From Caldilineaceae bacterium (GTDB taxonomy: Bacteria; Chloroflexota; Anaerolineae; Caldilineales; Caldilineaceae): DNA of 64,000 nucleotides. Shown one piece after another: positions 9,943-17,553 of this stretch; positions within the stretch are counted from its first letter, which is position 1; the number at the start of each line of letters is the position of its first letter. A program made the translations under genes and the position numbers. The stretch covers positions 4,539,022 to 4,603,021 of the forward strand of contig OY282376.1 in assembly GCA_958295845.1 (NCBI GenBank), written 5' to 3'. The notes below the pieces were generated by a model. It did no database searches, was not told where the DNA came from, and saw only the letters and a list, made by a program, of their open reading frames with translations.

Positions 9943-10650
9943 TTATTCGTGGACCCAGACAAGGGTCGCGTCGTCGGGGGTGGAGCGGAGCCAGGCAGTT
10001 GAGCCGTTCCACTGGGGGAATGCCCAGTTGAAGAGCCATTCGGCGTCTTCGATGGTGAGGTTGACACAGCCATGGCTCATGGGCGTACCGAAGTTATTGT
10101 GCCAGTAGGTACCGTGGAAGGCGTAGCCATGGAAGAAGTATTGGACCCACTGCACGTTGGGGAGGTTGTAGTAGGTACCGGCGGCTCGGTCGCCGCCGTC
10201 CATGGTCTGGGCAGCGGTGCGGGCCCAGATGCGAAAGAGGCCGGTGACGGTGGGATTGTCGTCGGTGCCGGAGGAGATCAGAAACCGGTTGACGAGGCGG
10301 TCGCCATGCCAGGCGTACAGCGTCTGGCCTTTCAGGCTGACTTCGATCCATTTTTCGCCCTGGGCGCGGGCATGGTCGATGTTCATGTGGAGGAGGGTCA
10401 GGCTGTTGTAGGCGACGGGGTACCGGGATTCTGCTTCCAGCAGGCTGCGGTTGGTTATGGCGGCCAGCTTTGTGCGGCGTTCTTGGCGGATGCGGGGCAA
10501 GTCCATGGAGGCGCCTGAGAAGGGGAGAGGGGGCAGGAGGGCGAGGCCGGCGGCGGCGGCGCCGGGTGGGAGGGAGTGGCGCCAGGCGAGGGAGGAGAGT
10601 GTGTAGAGGAGGATAAGCGCAAGGGTGAGAACTGGTTTTCGGGAATTCAT
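9943..10650 (-). CDS. L,D-transpeptidase (YkuD family), secreted or membrane-anchored
   Basis: Catalyses 3-3 cross-linking of peptidoglycan or attachment of proteins to it, outside the membrane. It is 235 residues long. The N-terminal hydrophobic segment (VLTLALILLYTLSSLA) is a signal peptide or anchor. The YkuD domain runs from about residue 100 to the end and holds HGTYWHNNFGTPMSHGCVNL, with His179, His193 and the catalytic Cys195 in the SHGCVNL signature. The start at 10650 was preferred to earlier in-frame ATGs because those lie in repeat DNA, and because GGAG precedes it at 8 bp. There are no partners in an operon. It indicates a peptidoglycan-containing wall, which fits mreB in the same window. 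Confidence 0.92.
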   Translation of the reverse strand: MNSRKPVLTLALILLYTLSSLAWRHSLPPGAAAAGLALLPPLPFSGASMDLPRIRQERRTKLAAITNRSLLEAESRYPVAYNSLTLLHMNIDHARAQGEKWIEVSLKGQTLYAWHGDRLVNRFLISSGTDDNPTVTGLFRIWARTAAQTMDGGDRAAGTYYNLPNVQWVQYFFHGYAFHGTYWHNNFGTPMSHGCVNLTIEDAEWLFNWAFPQWNGSTAWLRSTPDDATLVWVHE

Positions 10651-10789
10651 GATGGGACTCCGGCAGCGGATGAGTGAAGTGATGCAATGAATGAAGGTTA
10701 TGAAAAGATGTATTGACAATGAGATCGAGAATGAGGTCTCGATGGGGTCTTGACAGGAACGGGAGCTGTAGGGACAGGACCTGGTTTTT

Positions 10790-10940
10790 CCGCGGAGTGG
10801 CGCGGAGAACTGCAACACCTTTTTGTCCACGGAGGGCACGGAGGAACACGGAGAACTGCAACGGCTTTTTGGTCCGCGGAGGACGCGGAGGGACGCGGAG
10901 AACTGCAACGGCTTTTTGGTCCGCGGTGGGCGGGGAGAAT
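10790..10940 (+). repeat. family A repeat modules upstream of the L,D-transpeptidase gene
   Basis: Three modules with the sub-repeats 'ccacggagggcacggagg', 'ccgcggaggacgcggagg' and 'ccgcggtgggcggggag', separated by 'aactgcaacggctttttgg'. They begin about 140 bp upstream of the transpeptidase start. Confidence 0.85.
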
Positions 10941-11455
10941 TGTTAGAGAAACGGTCATGATTGTTGGACCATTATGTGGGCGCCCGGACTGGCGGCGGCG
11001 TCACGCGCGGCGATTCGGCTGAAGGTTTAGCCGGGCTGGACGATATGCGGTTCGGATGCAGACGCACTGCGGACGTTCGATTCCGGCAGAGCGTGAAAAT
11101 AAGTGTACGACAAATGTATCGGAAAGACGGGGTGGGGACAATTCGCAGCCTGTATGGGGCAGGGTGTGTAGCGAGTGCGGCGGTCGTATGGAGATTGGAT
11201 GGGATGGGGCGCGGTGTCGAGGAGGCGTTGGGGCGCGCAGCGGCATTGTCCAGAGTGGTAGAGCGTTTGAAACGCGGTCCCCTTTTCCGGTCCTATGCCG
11301 GGTGGAGGGCGGACTTTTTTTGGTTGGGTGGCGGCGGGGCGCCGGGAGGCGAGTATTGAAGTCGGTGGAGGAATGACGTTATTTCATTGGTATGGCGGTT
11401 GTCTTAACTGAGATTCCTGGCGTGATGGGGATTGACTGTGAATTTTGCGGGGGCG
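10941..11455. other. intergenic stretch, no gene seen
   Basis: About 500 bp of moderately GC-rich sequence. Two frames of about 100-130 codons exist on the + strand, but they lack a ribosome binding site, have no recognisable motifs and are rich in Arg and Gly like other chance frames here. Confidence 0.45.
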
Positions 11456-11650
11456 CCTGGGCGCGGGGAACGGCAACTGCTTTTGGTCCACGGAGGACAC
11501 GGAGGAACACGGAGAACGGCAACTGCTTTTTGGTCCGCGAAGTCACGCGGTGGGCGCGGGGAACGGCATCTGCTTTTGGTCCGCGGAGGACGCGGAGGGA
11601 CGCGGAGAACTGCAACTGCTCTTTGTCCGCGGAGGGCGCGGAGAACTTCA
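11456..11650 (+). repeat. family A repeat modules
   Basis: Four modules with the usual 'gcggggaacggcaactgctttt' type junction broken by 'ggtccacggaggacacggagg', 'ggtccgcgaagtcacgcgg', 'ggtccgcggaggacgcggagg' and 'tgtccgcggagggcgcgg'. All are in the + orientation. Confidence 0.85.
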
Positions 11651-11826
11651 TTTTATGTTGTCTGAATCCGGAATCACGGGATTGAGAAAGCTTATCAGGG
11701 TGAGGAGTTCGTGAGGATGGGGGGCCGATCCGGGTTTCTTTTCCGGGCTATCCGGATTTGCGGATCCCATTCGGATCAGGGGGATTGCTTGCGGAGGCGA
11801 GCCAGTTCGGCTTGCATTGCCTGGCG

Positions 11827-12624
11827 CTAATCTTCGGCCTGACGGCGGGCTGCGGCTGCGGCGCGGTCCACGGCCTGTTCGAGCCTGGTGACGGCGTCAC
11901 GGAAGCCGGGGATGACATAGGCAGCGTAGGTATCGTCGAGGGCCAGGTTTGTGAGGTCGGGCAGGTCGAGGAGGTCCTGACGGTGAAACTGGAAGCCGGG
12001 CAGTACGCGGGAACTGATAATGCCGGCGGCGGGTTGGATATCCTGATAGCGCTGGTCGGGGGTAAGGCGGTAGAAGCGCATGTAGCGGTCTGCGGGGTCG
12101 AGGATGAAGTATTCCTTCACGCCAGCCAGGGCATAGCCTCTTTTCTTCTCCCGGGTATCGCGGCGCACTTCCTCAAGCGTGGCATCGGAGATCTCTTCGA
12201 CGCAGATGTCGCAGACGCCTTCGTAGGCATACTGGTCTAGCGCGCCCCAGGGCGCGGGTTTGTCGTGCCGGATCACGGCAAGGTCGGGTTTGTAGACGAC
12301 ATCCCACTTCCCGGACGGCTGGGCGGCATCGGGAACGGTCATGCTGACGCCGGTGTTCTGATTGATCAGTTCAGCGATTGGATGGGTCTGGACATACAGG
12401 GAGATGAGTGTAAAGAACCAGCGATACTGGTTGATTTGTGGGTTGTTGGACGGGGGTTTGGCCTGCAGAATGCCGTTGTTCCATTCGTAGCTGACGTCGA
12501 GGTTGGGGTAGGGGTTTTGGTACCATCTGGCCCAGTATTCTTCCTTGGTGACGCGGCGGCCATGGTCGGGGGCGAGGGGGTTGGGCGGGGGTGCAGGCTG
12601 TTGCGACGCTTCTGTGGACGCCAT
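11827..12624 (-). CDS. Uma2-family (DUF820) PD-(D/E)xK nuclease-like protein, ended early by an in-frame TAG
   Basis: This is a 265-residue protein of the Uma2 family, a restriction-endonuclease-fold group common in Chloroflexota and cyanobacteria whose targets are unknown. Likely catalytic elements are the D of YKPDLAVI, the E of VEEIS and the K of EKKRGYALAGV, followed by the typical KEYFILDP strand. The start at 12624 follows GGAG. The frame stops at TAG (11827-11829), but the next 16 codons in the same frame encode RQAMQAELARLRKQSP before a TGA at 11776. This closely matches the C-terminus of the neighbouring paralogue (RALQAEIARLRRQ). The TAG therefore replaces an Arg-like position in the tail. 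The catalytic domain is unaffected, so the protein may still work. Confidence 0.85.
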   Translation of the reverse strand: MASTEASQQPAPPPNPLAPDHGRRVTKEEYWARWYQNPYPNLDVSYEWNNGILQAKPPSNNPQINQYRWFFTLISLYVQTHPIAELINQNTGVSMTVPDAAQPSGKWDVVYKPDLAVIRHDKPAPWGALDQYAYEGVCDICVEEISDATLEEVRRDTREKKRGYALAGVKEYFILDPADRYMRFYRLTPDQRYQDIQPAAGIISSRVLPGFQFHRQDLLDLPDLTNLALDDTYAAYVIPGFRDAVTRLEQAVDRAAAAARRQAED

Positions 12625-12652
12625 GGTTACTCCAGTGGATGGTGGTTCGTTT

Positions 12653-13633
12653 TCAAGGGCGTTGCCGGCGGAGGCGGGCGATCTCGGCTTGCAGGGCTCG
12701 ATTCCGTTCCTCGGCCTGGCGGCGGGCGGCGGTTGCGACTGCGGCCTGTTGTTCGGCGTGGCGGCGGGCGGCGGTTTCGGCTGCGGCCTGTTGTTCGGCC
12801 TGGCGGCGAGCCTCGGCGTCGGCTGCGGCCTGTTGTTCGGCCTGGCGGCGGGCGGCGGCCTCAGCTTCGGCCCTCTGAACAGAGTCCCGGTGGCCGGGTA
12901 TGACATAGTTGGCGTAGATTGCGTCCAGTGACAGATCTGTCTGATCCGGCAGTTTGAGCAGGTCGGCGCGGCGGAAGCGGAAGCCGGGCAGTACGCGCGA
13001 ATGGATTACGCCTGCTGCGTCAGGCTGGATCTCGATGTAGCGACCATCGCTTGTCAGATGAAGAAAATGCATGTGTCGATCGCCGGGGTCGAGAATGAAG
13101 TATTCCTTCACGCCGGCGCGGGCGTAGCCGCTTCTCTTCTCCTCGGTGTCCCGTTGCACCTCCGCCTGCGTCGAATCCGAAACCGCTTCCACGATCAGGT
13201 CACATATTCCTTCATAGGCGCGTTGTTCAATCGCGCCCCACGAGGCAGGGTTGTCGTTCAGGACGAGGCCAAGGTCCGGTTTGTAGACGACCTCCCATTT
13301 CCCTGACGGCTCAGCCGCATCCAAGACCGTCATGCTGACGCCGGTCTCCAGATCGATCACTTTGGCGATGGGATTGACTTCAAGAAAATGGCCAAGGAGA
13401 TGGCTGAACCAGCGATACAGCATGATTTGGGGGTAGTTGGGCAAGGGTTTGGCCTCCAGGATGCCGTTGTTCCATTCGTAGCTGACGTCGAGGTTGGGGT
13501 AGGGGTTTTCGTACCACCTGGCCCAGTACTCTTCCTTGGTGACGCGGCGGCCATGGTCGGGGGCGAGGGGGTTGGGCGGAGGTGGGGCAGGGCGATCTTG
13601 AGGCCCGTCTGGCGGGGTCTTGATGGTCTGCAT
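12653..13633 (-). CDS. Uma2-family (DUF820) PD-(D/E)xK nuclease-like protein with a long coiled-coil tail
   Basis: 326 residues. The N-terminal domain is the same as in the downstream gene (VTKEEYWARWYENPYPNLDV and YKPDLGLV, with E in VEAVS and K in EEKRSGYARAGV). It ends in a tail of about 75 residues built from near-identical units of the type AAARRQAEQQAAADAEA, four to five copies, predicted to be a helical coiled coil. AGGAG precedes the ATG at 13633. It lies 28 bp upstream of the second Uma2 gene, so the pair is probably co-transcribed. The tail repeats are nearly identical at DNA level, so their number could change by recombination. The biological role of Uma2 proteins is not established. 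Confidence 0.88.
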   Translation of the reverse strand: MQTIKTPPDGPQDRPAPPPPNPLAPDHGRRVTKEEYWARWYENPYPNLDVSYEWNNGILEAKPLPNYPQIMLYRWFSHLLGHFLEVNPIAKVIDLETGVSMTVLDAAEPSGKWEVVYKPDLGLVLNDNPASWGAIEQRAYEGICDLIVEAVSDSTQAEVQRDTEEKRSGYARAGVKEYFILDPGDRHMHFLHLTSDGRYIEIQPDAAGVIHSRVLPGFRFRRADLLKLPDQTDLSLDAIYANYVIPGHRDSVQRAEAEAAARRQAEQQAAADAEARRQAEQQAAAETAARRHAEQQAAVATAARRQAEERNRALQAEIARLRRQRP

Positions 13634-13774
13634 GTTCGCTCCTATTGGAATACGGAGGGCGGCGGGCGGTGCGGCACTGTATGGGGATTGTAGCATGGAT
13701 AGGGGCTGGGGGCTAGGGGAAGGGCGGGGAGCGGAGGTCAGTTTTTTGGTGAACAGCTGCGTCGTGGAAGGAAG

Positions 13775-13865
13775 AGCCTTTGTCCGCGGAGGGCGCGGAG
13801 AACGGCAACTGCTTTTTGTCCACGGAGGACACGGAGAACGGCAACACCTTTTTGATTCGCAGAGG
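13775..13865 (+). repeat. two family A repeat modules
   Basis: 'tttgtccgcggagggcgcgg' and 'tttttgtccacggaggacac' modules between the Uma2 pair and the SH3 lipoprotein gene, in + orientation. Confidence 0.8.
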
Positions 13866-13879
13866 GCGATCGGGAGTGG

Positions 13880-14935
13880 TTAGTTGTTTGGGGGTGGGTC
13901 GATTTGGGGGAGGTCGGGGATGGGGACCGATGTTTGGACGAGGGAGGCGAAGATCCAGGCGGGGCCGGTGGGGAGGTCTATCTGGAGCCAGTCGGCGGTT
14001 TGGTTGCGGCCGAGGAGGGGGGCGGTGTCGTCCTGGTAGAGGACACTGACGACGGGGTAGTCGGTGCCGGGGCCGGCGCGGAGGTTGGCGCCTTCGACGA
14101 TGACGGTAATGGCGGGGCCGGCTATTGGGGCGGCGGTTGGAGCGGGGTCGGTTTGGGCCGGGTCGGTTGCGGCTGGGTCGGTTGTGGCTGGGTCGGTTGT
14201 GGCTGGGTCGGTTGTGGCGGGGGCTGCGGGGGTGGCGATGGTGATGAGGGCCTGGGGCTGGCTGGCCTGGGCGATGAGGGTGGCGACGACGGCGGGGCCG
14301 AGTGATTCTTCGACGGTTTCGAGCTCGTTGACATCGCCGAAGACGCGTACCTGGGCGGCGGGGATCCAGCCGGCTGTGCCGTCGGCGAGGTAGGCGGCGA
14401 ACCAGGCGCCGTCGGCGGAGCGGCCGGTGATGGTGAGGGTTGCGCCGACCTGGAGGTTGGCGCGGGCGGCGCCGCCGGGCGCGGTGTAAAGGATGCCGCC
14501 GCCGGCCAGGATGCCGAGGGCGTTGGGACGGCTGAAAACTGCGAGGGAAAGGTCTGGGGAACTGCGGGTTAACTGCGGGTTAACTGCGGGGGTCAGGGGC
14601 GAGGGGCTGGGGGTTAGGGGGGCGCCCTGGGTGCGTTGCTGGGCGAGGCGGGTGGCGAGGGATTGGGCTGTGTCCTGGTTGCCGGAGCCGGCCTGGTTGG
14701 TGGAACCGGCTTGATTGGTGGAGCCGACCTGGGCGGGGGCGCTGAAGTCGGGGGTGGACTGGACGACGCGGGTGCCGGGGGGGAGGGGCGTGGGTTCGGT
14801 GGGGCGGCGGCCGCAGGCGGTGAGGAGGAGGAGGAGGGCGAGCAGCACTGCAGGGATCAGGGGCCAGGGGTTAGGGGGCAGGGGAACGGCAGGGGAACTG
14901 CGGGGAGCGGCGGGGGGAGGGGATGGGTTATTCAT
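13880..14935 (-). CDS. lipoprotein with two bacterial SH3 domains and repeat-derived linkers (351 aa)
   Basis: A lipobox LLTAC (Cys41) follows a hydrophobic stretch (LLALLLLLTAC). Residues 1-27 before it form an unusually long Pro-rich n-region. An SH3b domain lies around residues 140-205 (QVGATLTITGRSADGAWFAA, GTAGWIPAAQ) and a second around 282-340 (ANLRAGPGTDYPVVSVL, WLQIDLPTGPAWIFASLVQ). SH3b domains usually bind cell wall or ligands outside the cell. The linkers are low complexity: a run of TTDPA units and a Pro/Ser/Leu stretch. The start overlaps the stop of the MacB-like permease upstream by 8 bp (ATGAATAA), so translation is probably coupled. It may be an accessory part of that transporter, which is inferred from position alone. 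Confidence 0.85.
   Translation of the reverse strand: MNNPSPPPAAPRSSPAVPLPPNPWPLIPAVLLALLLLLTACGRRPTEPTPLPPGTRVVQSTPDFSAPAQVGSTNQAGSTNQAGSGNQDTAQSLATRLAQQRTQGAPLTPSPSPLTPAVNPQLTRSSPDLSLAVFSRPNALGILAGGGILYTAPGGAARANLQVGATLTITGRSADGAWFAAYLADGTAGWIPAAQVRVFGDVNELETVEESLGPAVVATLIAQASQPQALITIATPAAPATTDPATTDPATTDPAATDPAQTDPAPTAAPIAGPAITVIVEGANLRAGPGTDYPVVSVLYQDDTAPLLGRNQTADWLQIDLPTGPAWIFASLVQTSVPIPDLPQIDPPPNN
14560..14625 (+). repeat. family C heptamer repeat inside a coding region
   Basis: 'gcgggttaactgcgggttaac' and 'gggggtcaggggcgagggg' are the same type of sequence found as intergenic family C repeats elsewhere. Here they are read on the minus strand as a Pro/Ser/Leu-rich linker of the SH3 lipoprotein. 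A second such stretch (about 14850-14925) encodes its Pro-rich N-terminus. Confidence 0.7.
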
Positions 14936-16175
14936 AGCGGAGGGCGTCGATGGGGTTGAGGCGGCTGGCGCGGTAGGCGGGATAGATGCCGAAGAAGAGG
15001 CCGACGGCCATGGAGAAGAGGATGGAGATGGCGATGGCGTCGAGGCCGACGACGGCGGAGAAGTCGGGTATGAAGGAGGTGGCGGCGATGGCTCCGCCGG
15101 CGCCGAGGGCGATGCCGAACAGGCCGCCTATAAGGGAGAGGGTGACGGCTTCGATGAGGAACTGGCTGAGGACGTTGCGGCGTTTGGCGCCGACGGCTTT
15201 GCGGAGGCCGATTTCGCGGGTGCGTTCGGTGACGCTGACGAGCATGATGTTCATGATGCCGATGCCGCCGACGACGAGGCTGATGAAGGCGATGGCGCTG
15301 AGGAAGACGGTCATGGCGCCGAGGATGTCGCCGAAGATGGAGATGAGGTCGGACTGGTTGATGATGACGAAGTCGTCTTCGCCGCGGAAGGAGATGTTGT
15401 GGCGTTCGCGCAGGAGCTCGGTGATCTGTTCCTGGGCGGCTTCCATGCGGTCTTCGGAGACGACGGATGCGTAGATGATGTTGACCTGGTATTCGCCGCT
15501 GACGGTACGGCGGCGGAAGAGGCGGTCCTGGACGGTGGTGAGGGGGATGAAGATCATTTCGTCGAGGTTTGCGCCGCCGATGCCGGCGCCGCGTTCTTCC
15601 ATGACGCCGATGACGCGGAAGAGGATATTGTTGACGCGGATGGTCTGGTCGATGGGGTCTTCGGTGGGTTCGAAGAGTTTGCCGAAGACGTCTGAGCCGA
15701 TGACGACGACGCGGCTGCGTTCTTCGACGTCGGCATCGGTGAGGAAGGAGCCGATGGCGGCGTCGCCGGTGAGGGTGTCGAGGTAGCTGGCGGTTACGCC
15801 GCTGACGGAGACGTCTATGTCATTACCGGCGCGGGCGATGAGAGCGTTGCCGCTGACTTCGGGGGAGACGGCGATGACGTCGGGGACGCGCAGGGGGTTG
15901 TTGATGGCGTGGCTGTCGTTGAGGGTGAGGACGCCTCGATCGCGGCCGCCCTGGCGGGGGGGTCCTTCGCTGAGCTGGCCGGGGAAGACGTAGAGCAGGT
16001 TGGTGCCGAGGCTGGTGAACTGCTGGACGAAGAACTGTTCGACGCCGCGGCCGATGCTCATGAGGGCGATGACTGCGCTGACGCCGATGATTATGCCGAG
16101 CATGGTGAGGATGGAGCGCAGTTTGTTGGCGGTGAGGGCGAGCATTGCGACACGGACGGATTCGTAGAAGGACAT
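14928..16175 (-). CDS. ABC transporter permease, MacB/FtsX type
   Basis: 415 residues with the MacB_PCD plus FtsX layout. TM1 is near residues 20-45 (LTMLGIIIGVSAVIALMSIG), a large extracytoplasmic domain follows (about 50-275), and three TM helices lie at the C-terminal end (IAFISLVVGGIGIMNIMLV; a Gly/Ala-rich helix; ILFSMAVGLFFGIYPAYRAS). The signature VTERTREIGLRKAVGAKR follows TM2, and LNPIDALRYE closes the protein as is typical. MacB-type systems act as mechanotransmission exporters of peptides, drugs or lipoproteins, with an ATPase and a periplasmic adaptor. The ATPase gene ends 25 bp upstream. Its stop overlaps the next gene's start. Confidence 0.92.
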   Translation of the reverse strand: MSFYESVRVAMLALTANKLRSILTMLGIIIGVSAVIALMSIGRGVEQFFVQQFTSLGTNLLYVFPGQLSEGPPRQGGRDRGVLTLNDSHAINNPLRVPDVIAVSPEVSGNALIARAGNDIDVSVSGVTASYLDTLTGDAAIGSFLTDADVEERSRVVVIGSDVFGKLFEPTEDPIDQTIRVNNILFRVIGVMEERGAGIGGANLDEMIFIPLTTVQDRLFRRRTVSGEYQVNIIYASVVSEDRMEAAQEQITELLRERHNISFRGEDDFVIINQSDLISIFGDILGAMTVFLSAIAFISLVVGGIGIMNIMLVSVTERTREIGLRKAVGAKRRNVLSQFLIEAVTLSLIGGLFGIALGAGGAIAATSFIPDFSAVVGLDAIAISILFSMAVGLFFGIYPAYRASRLNPIDALRYE

Positions 16176-16230
16176 AAGGGCAGTGGGCAGTGGGCAGTGG
16201 TTAGTGGTCGGTGGTCAGTGGAACGGCAGG
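16176..16230 (+). repeat. family C heptamer repeat spanning the 3' end of the ATPase gene
   Basis: 'gggcagtgggcagtggttag' and 'tggtcggtggtcagtgg' form an AGTGGTY heptamer series. Positions 16201-16230 are at the same time the last codons of the ATPase gene on the minus strand (GPAVPLTTDH) and its TAA stop. Confidence 0.75.
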
Positions 16231-17016
16231 ACCGGTTGAGAGTGGGTCTTGGGTTGGTGCGGGTTGTGGCTGGTTGGATTGGTCGCTTTCGATGCGGCCG
16301 TCGCGGAAGTGGATGACTCGGTTGCAGTAGCCGGCGATTTCGGGGTCGTGGGTGACGAATACGATAGTGATGCCCTGGTCGCGGTTTAGCTGCTGGAGCA
16401 GGTCCATGATTTCGTCGCTGGTTTTGGTGTCGAGGTTGCCGGTGGGCTCGTCGGCGAGGATGAGTTTGGGGCGGTTTATGAGTGCGCGGGCGATGGCGAC
16501 GCGCTGTTGCTGGCCGCCGGAGAGCTCGTTGGGTTTGTGGTCGCGGCGGTCGTCGAGGCCGACGAGGTTGAGGGCCTGGGCGGCGCGCTGGTGGCGTTCG
16601 GAGCCGCTGATGCCGGCGTAGAGGAGGGGGAGCTCGACGTTGGCCTGGGCGGAGGTGCGGGCGAGGAGGTTGAAGCTCTGGAATACGAAGCCGATTTTGA
16701 GGCTGCGGATTTCGGCGAGGTTGTTGTCGTCGAGGATGCCGACGTCGGTGCCGTCGAGGCGGTAGAGGCCGGTGGTGGGGACGTCGAGGCAGCCGATGAT
16801 GTTCATGAGGGTGGATTTGCCGCTGCCGCTGGGGCCCATGATGGCGACCATTTCGCCGAGCTGGATGTTGAGGTCGACGCCGCGGAGGGCGCGGACTTCC
16901 ATGTCGCCCATTTTGTATGTTTTGGTGAGTTCGACGGCCTGGATGACGGGTTGGGTGTCGGGGGGCGCGTTGGAGCCGTTGGGGGGTGGGTTGGTGGTGG
17001 TGGGTTGGGTGAACAT
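16201..17016 (-). CDS. ABC transporter ATPase, MacB/LolD type
   Basis: 271 residues. Walker A is GPSGSGKST, the Q-loop lies in VFQSFNLLARTS, the signature is LSGGQQQRVAIARAL, Walker B is LILADEPTGNLD and the switch His is in FVTHDPEIA. This is the classic LolD/MacB pattern, including the TGNLDT motif. The first 28 residues are Pro/Asn/Thr-rich and poorly conserved-looking, and the last 13 are encoded by a heptamer repeat. It energises the permease encoded 25 bp downstream. The adaptor gene lies upstream on the same strand, but about 540 bp of repeat DNA separates them, so the ATPase-permease pair may have its own promoter. Confidence 0.93.
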   Translation of the reverse strand: MFTQPTTTNPPPNGSNAPPDTQPVIQAVELTKTYKMGDMEVRALRGVDLNIQLGEMVAIMGPSGSGKSTLMNIIGCLDVPTTGLYRLDGTDVGILDDNNLAEIRSLKIGFVFQSFNLLARTSAQANVELPLLYAGISGSERHQRAAQALNLVGLDDRRDHKPNELSGGQQQRVAIARALINRPKLILADEPTGNLDTKTSDEIMDLLQQLNRDQGITIVFVTHDPEIAGYCNRVIHFRDGRIESDQSNQPQPAPTQDPLSTGPAVPLTTDH

Positions 17017-17089
17017 TTTTTTTGGTTCAGTTCTTAGTAGGTAGTTTTTGGTTTTTAGTTACGGCAGTCTTGTGGGCCAGTTTGAACAC

Positions 17090-17430
17090 CTTTTTTAGCC
17101 ACGGAGGGCCACTGAGGGGCACGGAGAACTGCAACTGCAGTGGTCAGTGGTTAGTGGCGAGTGGTCAGTTGAACTGCAACGGCAACACCTTTTGTCCACG
17201 GAGGGCCACTAAGGGCCACGGAAAACTGCACCTGCAGTGGTCAGTGGTTAGTGGCGAGTGGTCAGTTGAACTGCAACGGCAACACCTTTTGTCCACGGAG
17301 GGCCACTAAGGGCCACGGAAAACTGCACCTGCAGTGGTCAGTGGTTAGTGGCGAGTGGTCAGTTGAACTGCAACGGCAACACCTTTTGTCCACGGAGGGC
17401 CACTAAGGGCCACGGAGAACTGCAACGTCA
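17090..17430 (+). repeat. 97-bp tandem repeat combining families C and A
   Basis: 'cagtggtcagtggttagtgg' begins at 17138, 17235 and 17332, an exact 97-bp period. Each unit goes on through 'cgagtggtcagttgaactgc', 'aacggcaacaccttttgtcc' and 'acggagggccactaagggcc'. A diverged family A module precedes it (17090-17130). Between 17430 and 17553 there is an AT-rich island (ttatatatatag, 17480-17491) and nothing else I can name. Confidence 0.92.
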
Positions 17431-17553
17431 ACATCGACACCTTTTGTTTACTGACGGCCACGGGGGGTTTCTTTACCTTATATATATAGGGGGCGTTTAG
17501 GGTTGTTGGTTTGGGTTTATTTTGGATAGGAATTTTTTTTGTGTCAAGGGCGG

